Source: Verrucomicrobiota bacterium (lineage in GTDB: Bacteria; Verrucomicrobiota; Lentisphaeria; JABSQK01; JAJFLO01). Taken from it: a stretch of DNA of 64,000 nucleotides. The position numbers and the translations under genes are program-made. The stretch lies in assembly GCA_021772615.1 (NCBI GenBank), contig JAJFLQ010000064.1, positions 1 to 64,000 on the forward strand, written 5' to 3'. The notes beneath the pieces are model-generated. The model was not told the origin of the DNA. It did no database searches and saw only the letters and a list, made by a program, of their open reading frames with translations. Below are positions 8,228 through 16,754 of the stretch, in pieces; positions within the stretch are counted from its first letter, which is position 1, and the number at the start of each line of letters is the position of its first letter.

Positions 8228-9757
8228 CTAACGTGAGTGCACGAAAAATTGCCGTGCAAGCGCCTCCAGCCGATCCTTGTCGATTCGAAAGCGATCGAGT
8301 TCTGCAACCTGTGCGGGATTCAGCTCGCCCTGTCGTTCGTCAAGTTGTCGGAACCTGGCGACAAACGCTTCCCATGCCAACCAGTGTTGGCGTTGGTTCA
8401 CGGTGTATCGGCTGAAAATTGCGAGGCGAAAGTCCGCGGCGTACATCCCCAGATACCCTCTTGTATCGGCCATCGCGAGCAACAGGTTCTTACGCGCCGT
8501 GGACACGGCCTCTGTCCGCTCAAGTTCAATGACGCGCGATATCGCCTGGAACATCGAGGCTGTGATGCCGCTGCATTCGGCGGCGAAGGAGTCCTTCAGA
8601 TACGGCATGGGTGGCAAAGGGTCGTTGCTGCACCACACCGTTTCCAGTTGACCATTGCCTTTGATCAAGCCGATTCGGGCAACTTTCCAGGTATGCTGAT
8701 TCAGCGGATCGATACGGATGAGGCCGCTTGGCGCCTCGATGACAAGTCCACGAGTCGCCTCACGAACCGCGGCGGGCCGCGGCGTACCTGTCCGCCTCAC
8801 CGCCTCGGCAAAGAGATAAACCTGGGCATACGCTGTTTCGGTGGGATCGTCGGTCACACGGTCCTGACCGTAACGTTGTTTGAACATGTTGACAAACCGG
8901 CGATTTGACGGTGATTCGTTACTCTGAAAATAGCTCCAGGCACAATAATGCCCGGAAACCAGGCCAATGCCGATACGTTGTATCTCATGCTCGGCGATGC
9001 TGAACGACATGACCGGAATCTCAGCCGGACCGATTCCGGCGTGACGCAGCGCTTCAAAGAAGGCAATATTGCTGTCGCCGTTGACTGTATTCAATACGAT
9101 GTCCGCCTCGGATTCCCGGATCTGCTCAACAATTTCAGTAAAGTCCTGATCACCCAGCGGCCGATAGGCTTCGCCGACCACCATCGCGTCGACCAACTCG
9201 AGATGTTGCCTGACGATGTGATTGGCCGTGCGCGGAAACATATAATCCGAGCCGACCAGGAAAAAGCGCCGTCCGAATCGGCGATAGCACCAGTCGATGG
9301 CGGGTATAAGCTGTTGATTCGGGACGATCCCCGTGTAAATAATATTGGGTGAACTCTCGTTGCCTTCGTATTGGACCGGGTACCAGAGCAGATGGTTGTA
9401 TTTTTCAACAACCGGCAGGACCGCCTTGCGACTCGCCGATGTCCAGCAACCCATAATCGAACTTACGCCGTCCTCGACAATAAGTTTCTCAGCCTTGAGT
9501 GCGAACGTCGGCCAATCGGAGGCGCCATCCTCGACGACAGGGACCAGCACACACCCAGGTATGGCGTCTGATTGATTGATTTCATCGATGGCCAGCAACG
9601 CCGCGTCGACCATCCGCCTTTCGCTGATCGCCATGGTGCCGGTCAATGAATGCAGAATGCCGATCTTGATGTCGGTAACCGCAACGGCCTGCACACCGTA
9701 TGACCAAGCCGTTACCCACAGGATGATCGCCCACCGCCGTTGTCTCCTGTCGATCAT
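8228..9757 (-). CDS. UrtA/AmiC-like periplasmic substrate-binding protein (urea, amide or branched-chain type)
   Basis: 509 residues with an N-terminal signal peptide (MIDRRQRRWAIILWVTAW, cleavage near VQA). The type I periplasmic-binding fold starts IKIGILHSLTGTMAISE and carries the UrtA/FmdD/AmiC hallmark GCWTSASRKAVLPVVEK followed by LLWYPVQYEG. A C-terminal extension of about 100 helical residues (from about 400) goes beyond the usual UrtA length. No urea transporter permease or ATPase gene lies nearby. The ATG overlaps the stop of the Amt-kinase gene by 4 bp (ATGA), and a membrane kinase gene follows, which argues for signal perception rather than transport. The exact ligand is not readable from sequence. 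Confidence 0.88.
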   Translation of the reverse strand: MIDRRQRRWAIILWVTAWSYGVQAVAVTDIKIGILHSLTGTMAISERRMVDAALLAIDEINQSDAIPGCVLVPVVEDGASDWPTFALKAEKLIVEDGVSSIMGCWTSASRKAVLPVVEKYNHLLWYPVQYEGNESSPNIIYTGIVPNQQLIPAIDWCYRRFGRRFFLVGSDYMFPRTANHIVRQHLELVDAMVVGEAYRPLGDQDFTEIVEQIRESEADIVLNTVNGDSNIAFFEALRHAGIGPAEIPVMSFSIAEHEIQRIGIGLVSGHYCAWSYFQSNESPSNRRFVNMFKQRYGQDRVTDDPTETAYAQVYLFAEAVRRTGTPRPAAVREATRGLVIEAPSGLIRIDPLNQHTWKVARIGLIKGNGQLETVWCSNDPLPPMPYLKDSFAAECSGITASMFQAISRVIELERTEAVSTARKNLLLAMADTRGYLGMYAADFRLAIFSRYTVNQRQHWLAWEAFVARFRQLDERQGELNPAQVAELDRFRIDKDRLEALARQFFVHSR

Positions 9758-12700
9758 ATTTGGCGTGATTCCGATATGTTAGTCAACGGCTGCGGGCGCG
9801 CGCTGCCCGCAGCCAGTGGTAATCCGTGGCGGGGGACGGGGAGGGTATGTTCCAGTCCCAGACTCGAAAAAGATGGTTGTGCCTCGCGCTTTACGGACAA
9901 CGTGACCAGGCGGCTCAGCAGTTTCTCGCAACGTATCGGTTTGAGGAGATAATCATCGGCGCCGCCGGGTCTCGATGAAGGATCGGCGACAAGCATGATC
10001 GTGGCAATGGATCCGCCTACTACGCTCAGGATGTTTTGTTGTTCGCGAAAGGCCTGGCCGTTCGGATCCGACTTTCTGACATCTACAAGAACCAGGGTAA
10101 TATCGGGGTTGCCGCGGCATGCGTTTAACCCGTCGTTCCCGTTTGTTGCGATTATCGGCTGCATCCCGCACCGTTGCACGATACTCGCGGTCACCCGACT
10201 GGAGTTTGAATGACTGTCAACAATCAGGCAGGATTCACCGGCGAAAGGATTGCGGGCCGCCGTCGGTTCAGCACCGGTAATGATGCTTTCGGCCCTTGTG
10301 AATGTCAACTGAAACGCGAAGCATGAACCCTGCGACGGCTGACTTCTAACCGTGAGTTCGCCACGCAGACATTCCACCAGTCGCCTGGAGATCGCGAGGC
10401 CAAGCCCGGTACCGCCGACTTTTCGGGTCGTGCTGCCGTCGACCTGCGTAAAGGAATCGAACGCAAGCTTTTGTTGCACGTCGTCCATGCCGATTCCGGT
10501 ATCCCGGATGGAGAACGACAGCGTGATCTCCGATGCCGTGTCGCGGGTCGTCCGAACCTCCGTAATGATCTCGCCGGCGTCGGTAAATTTCACGGCATTG
10601 TCGAGAAGATTGGACAGGACCTGTCGGAGACGCACAGGATCGCCGATCACCGCGAGGGGAATATCGTCCATATCAACAAGGATGTCGAGATCTTTCTCCC
10701 CGAGTGTTTCAAACAGGCACGCCGTGCATTCGTATACCAGGTCCGTGAGATCGAACGGAACCATGTCTACCTCCATCCGCTCGGACTCGATCGTGGTCAG
10801 ATCGAGTATGTTGTTGACCAGCGAAAGGAGATTGCCCGAGCAAGACTCGATGACGTTGACGGCTTCGCGCTGTTCGCCCGACAACTCGTCGGCCAATAAC
10901 AATTCCGTGAAGCCGATGATGCCATTTAGCGGGGTTCGCAGTTCGTGGCTCATGTTGGCAAGAAATTGACTTTTTGTGGTGTTGGCGGCTTCGGCAAGTT
11001 GCCGCAGGTTTTCCGAGTCTCTGAGGGCGTTGTTCAGGTTGTCCTCGGCCGTTTTCTGATGTGTGATATCATGAACCAGCGCGGTGTAGAAGTGCGATTG
11101 TCTGAGTTTGCACCTGGTGATTGTCAGTTTCATCGGAAACGTCCTGCCGTCAGAACGCTTGCCGTGAAGGTTATCAAACGTCTTTCCTGTGTCCTCGAAG
11201 TCGGTCAGCGCGGTCAGCGCGTTGGACGCTGTCGAATTCGTCCTCGCGTCGCCGAACAGGATGGTAACCGACTTTCCCTCAATCTCACCGGACTGATAAC
11301 AGAACAATGTCGTCGCCGCGGGGTTCATACTGGTGATGCGGCCGTCCGCCCCAAAGGTGACAATGCCGTCATGAAGATTCTTGACGATCGCGTCGGTGTT
11401 GATCAACGTCTCCTGCAGCGCATCCATGAGTGTATTGTAGTGCCTGGCAATATGGCCCACTTCAGTAAATGGCTCGACCGGAACCCTGACATTCAGGTCC
11501 CCGGTATTTGCCTGCTGGTCGATGGCGCTGAGGAAGTCGAGTAGGTCGGTGGACGCTGCGTGTTCGGTGACATTCAGTCCGACGGCTTCCGCCTCCGCCG
11601 TCACCCTGAGTGGGAACCGCCTATTGATGACCAACAGGACGACGTAGGCGCCCCCGAAAGCCCAGAGAAAGCAGATAAGTACGCCGAAAAGCTGCACCAG
11701 TAGCTGAGAGACCCACGGCAAGCCCGTGCCGAGAATGTCCGGTGCACCGAAAAGCGCCACCGCGATGGTACCCCAGATGCCGGCAGCCACATGAACCGGT
11801 ACCGCGCCAATGGCGTCGTCGATTCTGAGACGCTCAAGCAACTGTAGGGTCAGGAACATCACGCCGGCCCCGATGCCGCCGATAATCACGGCGGCCACCG
11901 CGGTCACGGCGTGACAATTGGCGGTGATCGCGACCAGGCCGGCGAGCGCGCCGTTGATGACCAATTCTACACGGACCCGGCCGTGGATCCGCCGGCACAA
12001 TACCATGGCCGCAATCATACCTGCGACGCCGGCCAGCAGGGTATTGACGAGGATTACCGGAACACGGTGATCGAGAACGAAAACGCTGCCGCTGTTAAAA
12101 CCGAACCAGCAAAGCCAGAGCAGCAGTGCGCCGATAATTGCAAGCGGCAGGTTGTGTCCCTGGATCCGTTGCGGAACGCCATTCTCCGGAAAGCGACCGT
12201 GGCGCGGGCCGATAACCAGTATCGCAGCCAGCGCGACCCAGCCGCCGACGCTGTGGACAACGCTGGAACCCGCCAAATCAACGAAACCCAAGGCTCTGAG
12301 CCAGCCGCTTCCCGCCCCGCCGTTGACGTCGCCCCATACCCATCGGCCGAAGAGGACGTATATGAATCCGGACATGACAATGGCCACAACGATGTACGCC
12401 GAAAAACGCATGCGCTCGGCAACGGCGCCGGAAATAATACTGGTTGCCGTGCCGCAGAACATGGCCTGAAAGAGAAAAAAGCAGACCGACCACGAATCGA
12501 CGCCCGCAAACGTCGGGAACAAACCCGCTCCGCTTGTCGTTCCCGGAGCGCACGAGCCGAACATGATGCCGAACCCGATGCACCAGAACAGCATGATCGA
12601 CACGCCGAGGTCGGTAAAATTCTTGACTGCTACGTTAATACTGTTTTTGGCCCGGGTAAGGCCACTTTCGAGACACAGGAAGCCGGCCTGCATGACGAAA

Positions 12701-12759
12701 ACCAGGCAGGCGCACGCCAGTATCCAGACGAGGTCAATTGTGTCTTTATGCTCGGACAT
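9754..12759 (-). CDS. Ammonium transporter-histidine kinase fusion (Amt sensor kinase)
   Basis: 1001 residues. Residues 1-395 are a full Amt/Rh channel with about 11 membrane helices. It keeps the pore twin histidines (His169 in SSVVHSVGG, His323 in GAVPVHVAAG), the FQAMFCGTATSIISGAVAER region and Asp161. It continues into a HAMP-like linker (about 415-450), a PAS domain (455-570), HisKA (SHELRTPLNGIIGF, His605), HATPase (N box SNLLDNAVKF; DTGIGM; GTGLGLAIS) and a C-terminal receiver (840-955; Asp893, Lys940). The receiver has lost one residue of its acidic pair (IVDSH). Amt-kinase fusions such as Kuenenia Ks-Amt5 are known ammonium sensors. Its operon partners suggest nitrogen sensing at several points. 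Confidence 0.95.
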   Translation of the reverse strand: MSEHKDTIDLVWILACACLVFVMQAGFLCLESGLTRAKNSINVAVKNFTDLGVSIMLFWCIGFGIMFGSCAPGTTSGAGLFPTFAGVDSWSVCFFLFQAMFCGTATSIISGAVAERMRFSAYIVVAIVMSGFIYVLFGRWVWGDVNGGAGSGWLRALGFVDLAGSSVVHSVGGWVALAAILVIGPRHGRFPENGVPQRIQGHNLPLAIIGALLLWLCWFGFNSGSVFVLDHRVPVILVNTLLAGVAGMIAAMVLCRRIHGRVRVELVINGALAGLVAITANCHAVTAVAAVIIGGIGAGVMFLTLQLLERLRIDDAIGAVPVHVAAGIWGTIAVALFGAPDILGTGLPWVSQLLVQLFGVLICFLWAFGGAYVVLLVINRRFPLRVTAEAEAVGLNVTEHAASTDLLDFLSAIDQQANTGDLNVRVPVEPFTEVGHIARHYNTLMDALQETLINTDAIVKNLHDGIVTFGADGRITSMNPAATTLFCYQSGEIEGKSVTILFGDARTNSTASNALTALTDFEDTGKTFDNLHGKRSDGRTFPMKLTITRCKLRQSHFYTALVHDITHQKTAEDNLNNALRDSENLRQLAEAANTTKSQFLANMSHELRTPLNGIIGFTELLLADELSGEQREAVNVIESCSGNLLSLVNNILDLTTIESERMEVDMVPFDLTDLVYECTACLFETLGEKDLDILVDMDDIPLAVIGDPVRLRQVLSNLLDNAVKFTDAGEIITEVRTTRDTASEITLSFSIRDTGIGMDDVQQKLAFDSFTQVDGSTTRKVGGTGLGLAISRRLVECLRGELTVRSQPSQGSCFAFQLTFTRAESIITGAEPTAARNPFAGESCLIVDSHSNSSRVTASIVQRCGMQPIIATNGNDGLNACRGNPDITLVLVDVRKSDPNGQAFREQQNILSVVGGSIATIMLVADPSSRPGGADDYLLKPIRCEKLLSRLVTLSVKREAQPSFSSLGLEHTLPVPRHGLPLAAGSARPQPLTNISESRQI

Positions 12760-12813
12760 CTACCGTCTCCAATCGGGCGGGGTCCCCGCTATCGAGTTCC
12801 GTATTTTCGGGGG

Positions 12814-14229
12814 CTAATTCCACTGCCAATGCGTGAGTTTACTTTCCAATTCCATGATTTCCGAGATGTCGGTCACTGTCATGATATCATAGTCGTCGTT
12901 CGTATTTCGGACGGTGTTGGCTACCACGCGAATGGGGAATATGTTCCCGTTTCGTCGTCTTCCCAACCGACCCGGCTGGGGATCCGGCGGTTCAACGTCG
13001 AGGTCCTCCAGATGGTCACAAGCGGACATGTCGTGACCGCTATTCGGGATCACGAGTGTGATTCTTTTTCCGATTATCTCCGAACGGTCGTAGTGGAATA
13101 ACGATTCGAACTGCCTGTTCACGCGGCGAACCATGCCATCGCTTTGGACCTCCACGACAGCGATGGGCAAATTTTCGAAGAAGCGCTCGAACTTCCGTCG
13201 GTTGTTTTTCAACGCGGTCACCATTCGGACTTGTTTTTCGAACTCGTCCTGTAACGTTTCATGGGCTGCGGAGAGTGCCTTGTTTGTCGCGGCAATCCCG
13301 ATATCAAGTTGCTCGTTGAAGTGTTGCAGGCATGCCTGCGTCTGTTCTCTCTGGTCGATTTCTGTCCGCAGCGACGCATGAAGATTGGCAAGCTCGATCC
13401 TGGCATGCGCCGCCTCTTCGAAGAGATGGTGCATGCTGAAGAATAATCCGATAAGCGCACAGACATAGCTGATGGTCTTGAGGATATGCGCTATAATAAA
13501 GCAGGTATCGAATAAGGTCGCCGAGAAGGCCATGAACAGTGAATGGGAAAAAGCACATACGATGAGCGACAACACGAGCCAGTGCTCGAATAAGTCGGTG
13601 CGCCACGCGCCCTTGAGGCAGTAGCCTCCCAGTGCCGATAAGAAAAGGATCGTTGCCAAAAATTCTCCCGGACGTCCGAACACAACGTCCGGAAAATAGG
13701 CCGGCGACAGCGTCGCCAATGTAAACAGCATGAAGCTCGACAGGGTTATGCCGCCGAGTACCAGGCAAATCATGTGTTCACCGGGTATGCAGACCGCAGG
13801 CCCCAGACACTGTTCTCGCCGCCAGCCCCACCAACTGAGGAAGATGAAAACCGCGAGCAAGATTCGTGACGCGTTCCAACTCCAGGGAATCAATGTCGAC
13901 AGGGCCGATACTGGTAAGGCGACCACCCATCCGCTGGTGGCCACTGCATTAAAGCCGTCGAGCAGGCCGGCGCCCAGAAATCCGCAACCGAGGAGGAGGT
14001 AAATCTTGTCTTTGTGGGAATAATAGCGCGTCAGCACGATCATGCCGATGATGCATGCCAGCAGAGCGGCAACAGCCATCATGAGCGTGTGCTGCGGTGC
14101 ATCTCCTGCCCAATCGAGATCACGCAAGCCAACGAAAACCGCAAAAAGCGCGACGCTCACGATCACATAGTGTTTTACGTGAGGATGCGTCAATTGCTGC
14201 CTGGAATTGCCGGTTAGCGGTCGCAGCAT
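12814..14229 (-). CDS. Polytopic membrane sensor (MASE-like) with coiled coil and PAS, no output domain
   Basis: 471 residues. About eight hydrophobic helices (21-265) resemble the MASE3/MASE4 type of integral sensor domain, including the loop YYSHKDKIYLLLGCGFLGAG. A long coiled coil follows (270-345), then a PAS domain (348-460) starting FFENLPIAVVEV and ending VTDISEIMELESKL. The sequence stops where a kinase or GGDEF domain would normally begin. There is no frameshift to a kinase frame: the next gene starts 54 bp later with its own Amt domain. It overlaps the upstream regulator gene by 16 bp. It may act as a membrane adaptor for one of the kinases in the unit (inference). Confidence 0.82.
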   Translation of the reverse strand: MLRPLTGNSRQQLTHPHVKHYVIVSVALFAVFVGLRDLDWAGDAPQHTLMMAVAALLACIIGMIVLTRYYSHKDKIYLLLGCGFLGAGLLDGFNAVATSGWVVALPVSALSTLIPWSWNASRILLAVFIFLSWWGWRREQCLGPAVCIPGEHMICLVLGGITLSSFMLFTLATLSPAYFPDVVFGRPGEFLATILFLSALGGYCLKGAWRTDLFEHWLVLSLIVCAFSHSLFMAFSATLFDTCFIIAHILKTISYVCALIGLFFSMHHLFEEAAHARIELANLHASLRTEIDQREQTQACLQHFNEQLDIGIAATNKALSAAHETLQDEFEKQVRMVTALKNNRRKFERFFENLPIAVVEVQSDGMVRRVNRQFESLFHYDRSEIIGKRITLVIPNSGHDMSACDHLEDLDVEPPDPQPGRLGRRRNGNIFPIRVVANTVRNTNDDYDIMTVTDISEIMELESKLTHWQWN

Positions 14230-14675
14230 CTCGCTCCGCCGGATATATGCCCGCCCTTTTCCAGGATATCGTCCATCAGTTGCATCAACGGCGTGATCCT
14301 GATCGGCTTCGCCACAAAGGGCGTGTTTCCAAAGTCGGCGGTATCGGCGCCGGCGCTCAATGTCTCTGCGTAGGGCGGCGGCGCTCCCGAAACCAGTATC
14401 ACATTGACATCCGCCTTGATCGAACGAAGTGTCTGCAACGTCTCAGCGCCGCTCATTCCGGGTAGGGTTAGGTCGAGCAGTACGATGTCAATGGTGTACC
14501 TCCGAAATGCTGCGATCGCTTCCTCACCAGTCGCAACGCCGAGGACCTGGTAACCGGAGAAGTCGAGCAGCTCGCACAACGATTGGCGGCCCATGTCGTA
14601 ATCTTCCACGACCAGAACGGTCGTGAAATTCACCGCCGTGTCCGGAGTATCTGGTTTGTCGTCTGAAAATCCCAT
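14214..14675 (-). CDS. Single-domain response regulator (CheY-like)
   Basis: 153 residues. The receiver has acidic residues in VLVVEDYD, phosphoacceptor Asp68 (VLLDLTLPGMSG) and FVAKPIRI as the Lys-Pro motif, with about 15 residues added at the N terminus and no output domain. AGGAAG lies just upstream of the ATG at 14675. It is the first gene of the nitrogen-sensing unit, 203 bp downstream of the second 23-bp phased repeat, and its end overlaps the membrane sensor gene by 16 bp (translational coupling likely). The TLPGMSGAETL signature is common in receivers paired with hybrid kinases. Confidence 0.9.
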   Translation of the reverse strand: MGFSDDKPDTPDTAVNFTTVLVVEDYDMGRQSLCELLDFSGYQVLGVATGEEAIAAFRRYTIDIVLLDLTLPGMSGAETLQTLRSIKADVNVILVSGAPPPYAETLSAGADTADFGNTPFVAKPIRITPLMQLMDDILEKGGHISGGARCCDR

Positions 14676-14782
14676 TGGCTTCCTGCAGGCATTGCGACAT
14701 TAACGGTGCGGCATACATACTTACGGGGGAAATAGCCGTACTCGCACAGAGCATTTCTGAGCCCAAACTGAGTTTATGAATT

Positions 14783-14795
14783 GCACGAATTGTGC
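14783..14795. promoter_or_regulatory. Palindrome GCACGAATTGTGC (operator or poor sigma54-like site)
   Basis: The 13-bp palindrome lies about 107 bp upstream of the ATG at 14675. Read on the minus strand, AAGCACAATTCGTGCAA resembles a -24/-12 sigma54 promoter with the right spacing but A instead of G at the critical -24 doublet. It may equally be a plain operator. Confidence 0.25.
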
Positions 14796-14877
14796 TTAAG
14801 GTCCTGTAATGCAATATCATATAAAGTTTTCGAGATTGTCTTGGAAGCACTGCATGATACAGGTAAGAAGGTGCGCG

Positions 14878-14912
14878 TGCACGAAATGGAACAGACGCGC
14901 TGCACCGTTTGG
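14878..14912. promoter_or_regulatory. 23-bp phased direct repeat, copy 2 (candidate operator/UAS)
   Basis: Half sites TGCACGAAATGG (14878) and TGCACCGTTTGG (14901) start 23 bp apart, as in copies 1 and 3. The second half site also forms the inverted repeat TGCACC-GTTT-GGTGCG. It lies 203 bp upstream of the first gene of the nitrogen-sensing unit. Confidence 0.6.
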
Positions 14913-15233
14913 TGCGGGCTTGTGCCGGCGATCAGGTTACAATGTGGTAGGGTAACGGGAAGTTCCAGACATGCACGTGCGACGCTCGCCGGCGTTCAAA
15001 CTTCAGTGTGGTTTCACGGCGCGGCAAGCACTTTACAATTCCTGCCATGATCCAAGGGCAAGCCGGCTGCAATCTGTAGCGTGATCGCCCGCATAGGGCG
15101 CCACAGGACGGAATAAAAGCGCGTTCAAGCAAACAGTATTACCGAGTTATGGTGTTCAGTTGGAGCTGTCTGCCTTAGATGTGGCATTTACAGGGCTATA
15201 CCTCAAACTACTTAACGCTGTAGTACGTAACTA

Positions 15234-16685
15234 TCACGGGTCCAACTTCCGTACTCGCGATTCCAGTGCCCGACGGCTCAAGCCGAGATACCGGGATGTT
15301 TCACTTTTGTTTCCGTTGAATCTTGCCAATGCCTTGCGGACAATCGCGAGATTCAACTGTTCCAGGTCAAGACCGTGTTCCGGCAGCGGTATCGTGTTGT
15401 GCGACAGATCGACCACTGTTGCGGATGGTTTTGACGAGGCTGGTGGCGGTGAGAAGGCGGACAGGAGGTGGTCGGGACAAAGCACCTCGTCGTCGTACGA
15501 CAGCACAGCGCGTTCGATGACGTTCTCGAGTTCCCGGACGTTGCCGGGAAAATCATGGCGCAGCAACATGGCCATCGCCGACGGAGCGATCGCTTTGAAG
15601 CGCCGACGCTTTCTCGCAGACTTTTTCTTGAGAAAGAAGTGAGCAAGTGCTTTAATGTCCGCAGAACGCTCTCTGAGCGGTGGAATCCGGATGTAACCGA
15701 TATTGAGTCGGTAATATAGATCCTTACGAAAGTCGCCGGTATCCACCATCGCGTGCAGATTGCGATTGGTACAGCAGACGACCCGAGCCAAAAATTGCTT
15801 TTTCTTCAGGCCTCCAACAGGGTAGAAACAACGATTTTCCAACACTCGAAGCAGCTTGGGCTGCATGTGGAGCGGCATCTCGCCGATTTCATCGAGTAAC
15901 AATGTGCCGCGTCCGGCAATCTCGAGCTTTCCTTTCTCTCCCTTTGCTTTGCCTCCCGTAAAGGCGCCGGATTCGTATCCAAATAACTCTGCCTCAAAAA
16001 GCTCACCGGGGATCGCTGCACAATTGATATCGACAAACGGCGTGTCTACGGCGCCGTCGCCGAAATGGATGAGTCGTGCAACCAGTTCCTTGCCGCAACC
16101 GGTATCGCCCTCGATTACGACCGGTACCGAGGCATCTGTATGATAGGTGCGAGCGGTGTCGACAATAGCCTTCATCTCCGGCGAATGATAGACCATTTCC
16201 GGCAAGCCGCACGTGCCGCGCACCATACGGCGCATAAGCGTCAATTCCTGCTGCAGATCATGTGTTGCATCGTTTACACGCGCCTGGAAATGGGTGGTCA
16301 GTTGCCGGTTCTCCTGTAGCAGGGACTGATGTTCGGCGCAGCGATCCACAATCGCAGCGAGTACTTCGACGTTTACCGGCTTCTGCAGATAATCGTAGGC
16401 GCCGAGACGCAGGGCGGCAATAGCCGTTTTCATATCGCCGTGGCCGGTGTAAACCAATACGTCACAGGCGGCGTGATCACCGGCTTTCAGCTCGCGCAGC
16501 AGATCGATGCCGTCCGTTCCCGGCATGCAGATGTCGGTAATGACCAACGGAAAATGGCGCTTCCGGAACGCTCGCAGCGCATTATCGGCGCTGCCGGACC
16601 GTATTACATTATGTCCCAGCTCCTCAAGAAACTCGGCGACACTTCTGCAGGAGTCCTGATCGTCATCTACCAGTAATATATTCAT
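15234..16685 (-). CDS. NtrC-family sigma54-dependent response regulator
   Basis: 483 residues. The receiver (1-115) has Asp51 and Lys102. The AAA+ domain (165-400) has Walker A GDTGCGKE (193-200), Walker B LLLDEIGEM and arginine-finger sequence RERSADIKALAHFFL. A Fis-type helix-turn-helix (about 440-483) ends NKSETSRYLGLSRRALESR. The sigma54-contacting loop reads GAFTGG (240-245) instead of the nearly invariant GAFTGA, and GDTGCGKE replaces GETGTGKE. It should activate sigma54 promoters on phosphorylation. It is the last gene of unit 3 and sits directly beside repeat copy 2, so it is a candidate binder of the phased repeats (inference). Confidence 0.93.
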   Translation of the reverse strand: MNILLVDDDQDSCRSVAEFLEELGHNVIRSGSADNALRAFRKRHFPLVITDICMPGTDGIDLLRELKAGDHAACDVLVYTGHGDMKTAIAALRLGAYDYLQKPVNVEVLAAIVDRCAEHQSLLQENRQLTTHFQARVNDATHDLQQELTLMRRMVRGTCGLPEMVYHSPEMKAIVDTARTYHTDASVPVVIEGDTGCGKELVARLIHFGDGAVDTPFVDINCAAIPGELFEAELFGYESGAFTGGKAKGEKGKLEIAGRGTLLLDEIGEMPLHMQPKLLRVLENRCFYPVGGLKKKQFLARVVCCTNRNLHAMVDTGDFRKDLYYRLNIGYIRIPPLRERSADIKALAHFFLKKKSARKRRRFKAIAPSAMAMLLRHDFPGNVRELENVIERAVLSYDDEVLCPDHLLSAFSPPPASSKPSATVVDLSHNTIPLPEHGLDLEQLNLAIVRKALARFNGNKSETSRYLGLSRRALESRVRKLDP

Positions 16686-16754
16686 CTATTGAACCTTTTT
16701 GCCGGCTCATTCGCGCTGCGCATGAGATACTGTGAGCCGTTTTTTTTGTGCGCA

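Larger units (their letters stand above)
14676..15233. other. Intergenic regulatory region, no gene seen
   Basis: 558 bp between the sigma54 activator gene and the nitrogen-sensing unit. No convincing coding frame is present. It contains the second phased repeat (14878-14912) and the palindrome GCACGAATTGTGC (14783-14795). The latter lies where the promoter of the minus-strand unit is expected. Confidence 0.6.

Noticed and set aside
11911..13101. 396-codon plus-strand open frame
   Set aside because: It is antisense to the Amt domain and to the membrane sensor; its composition is typical of a high-GC shadow frame.
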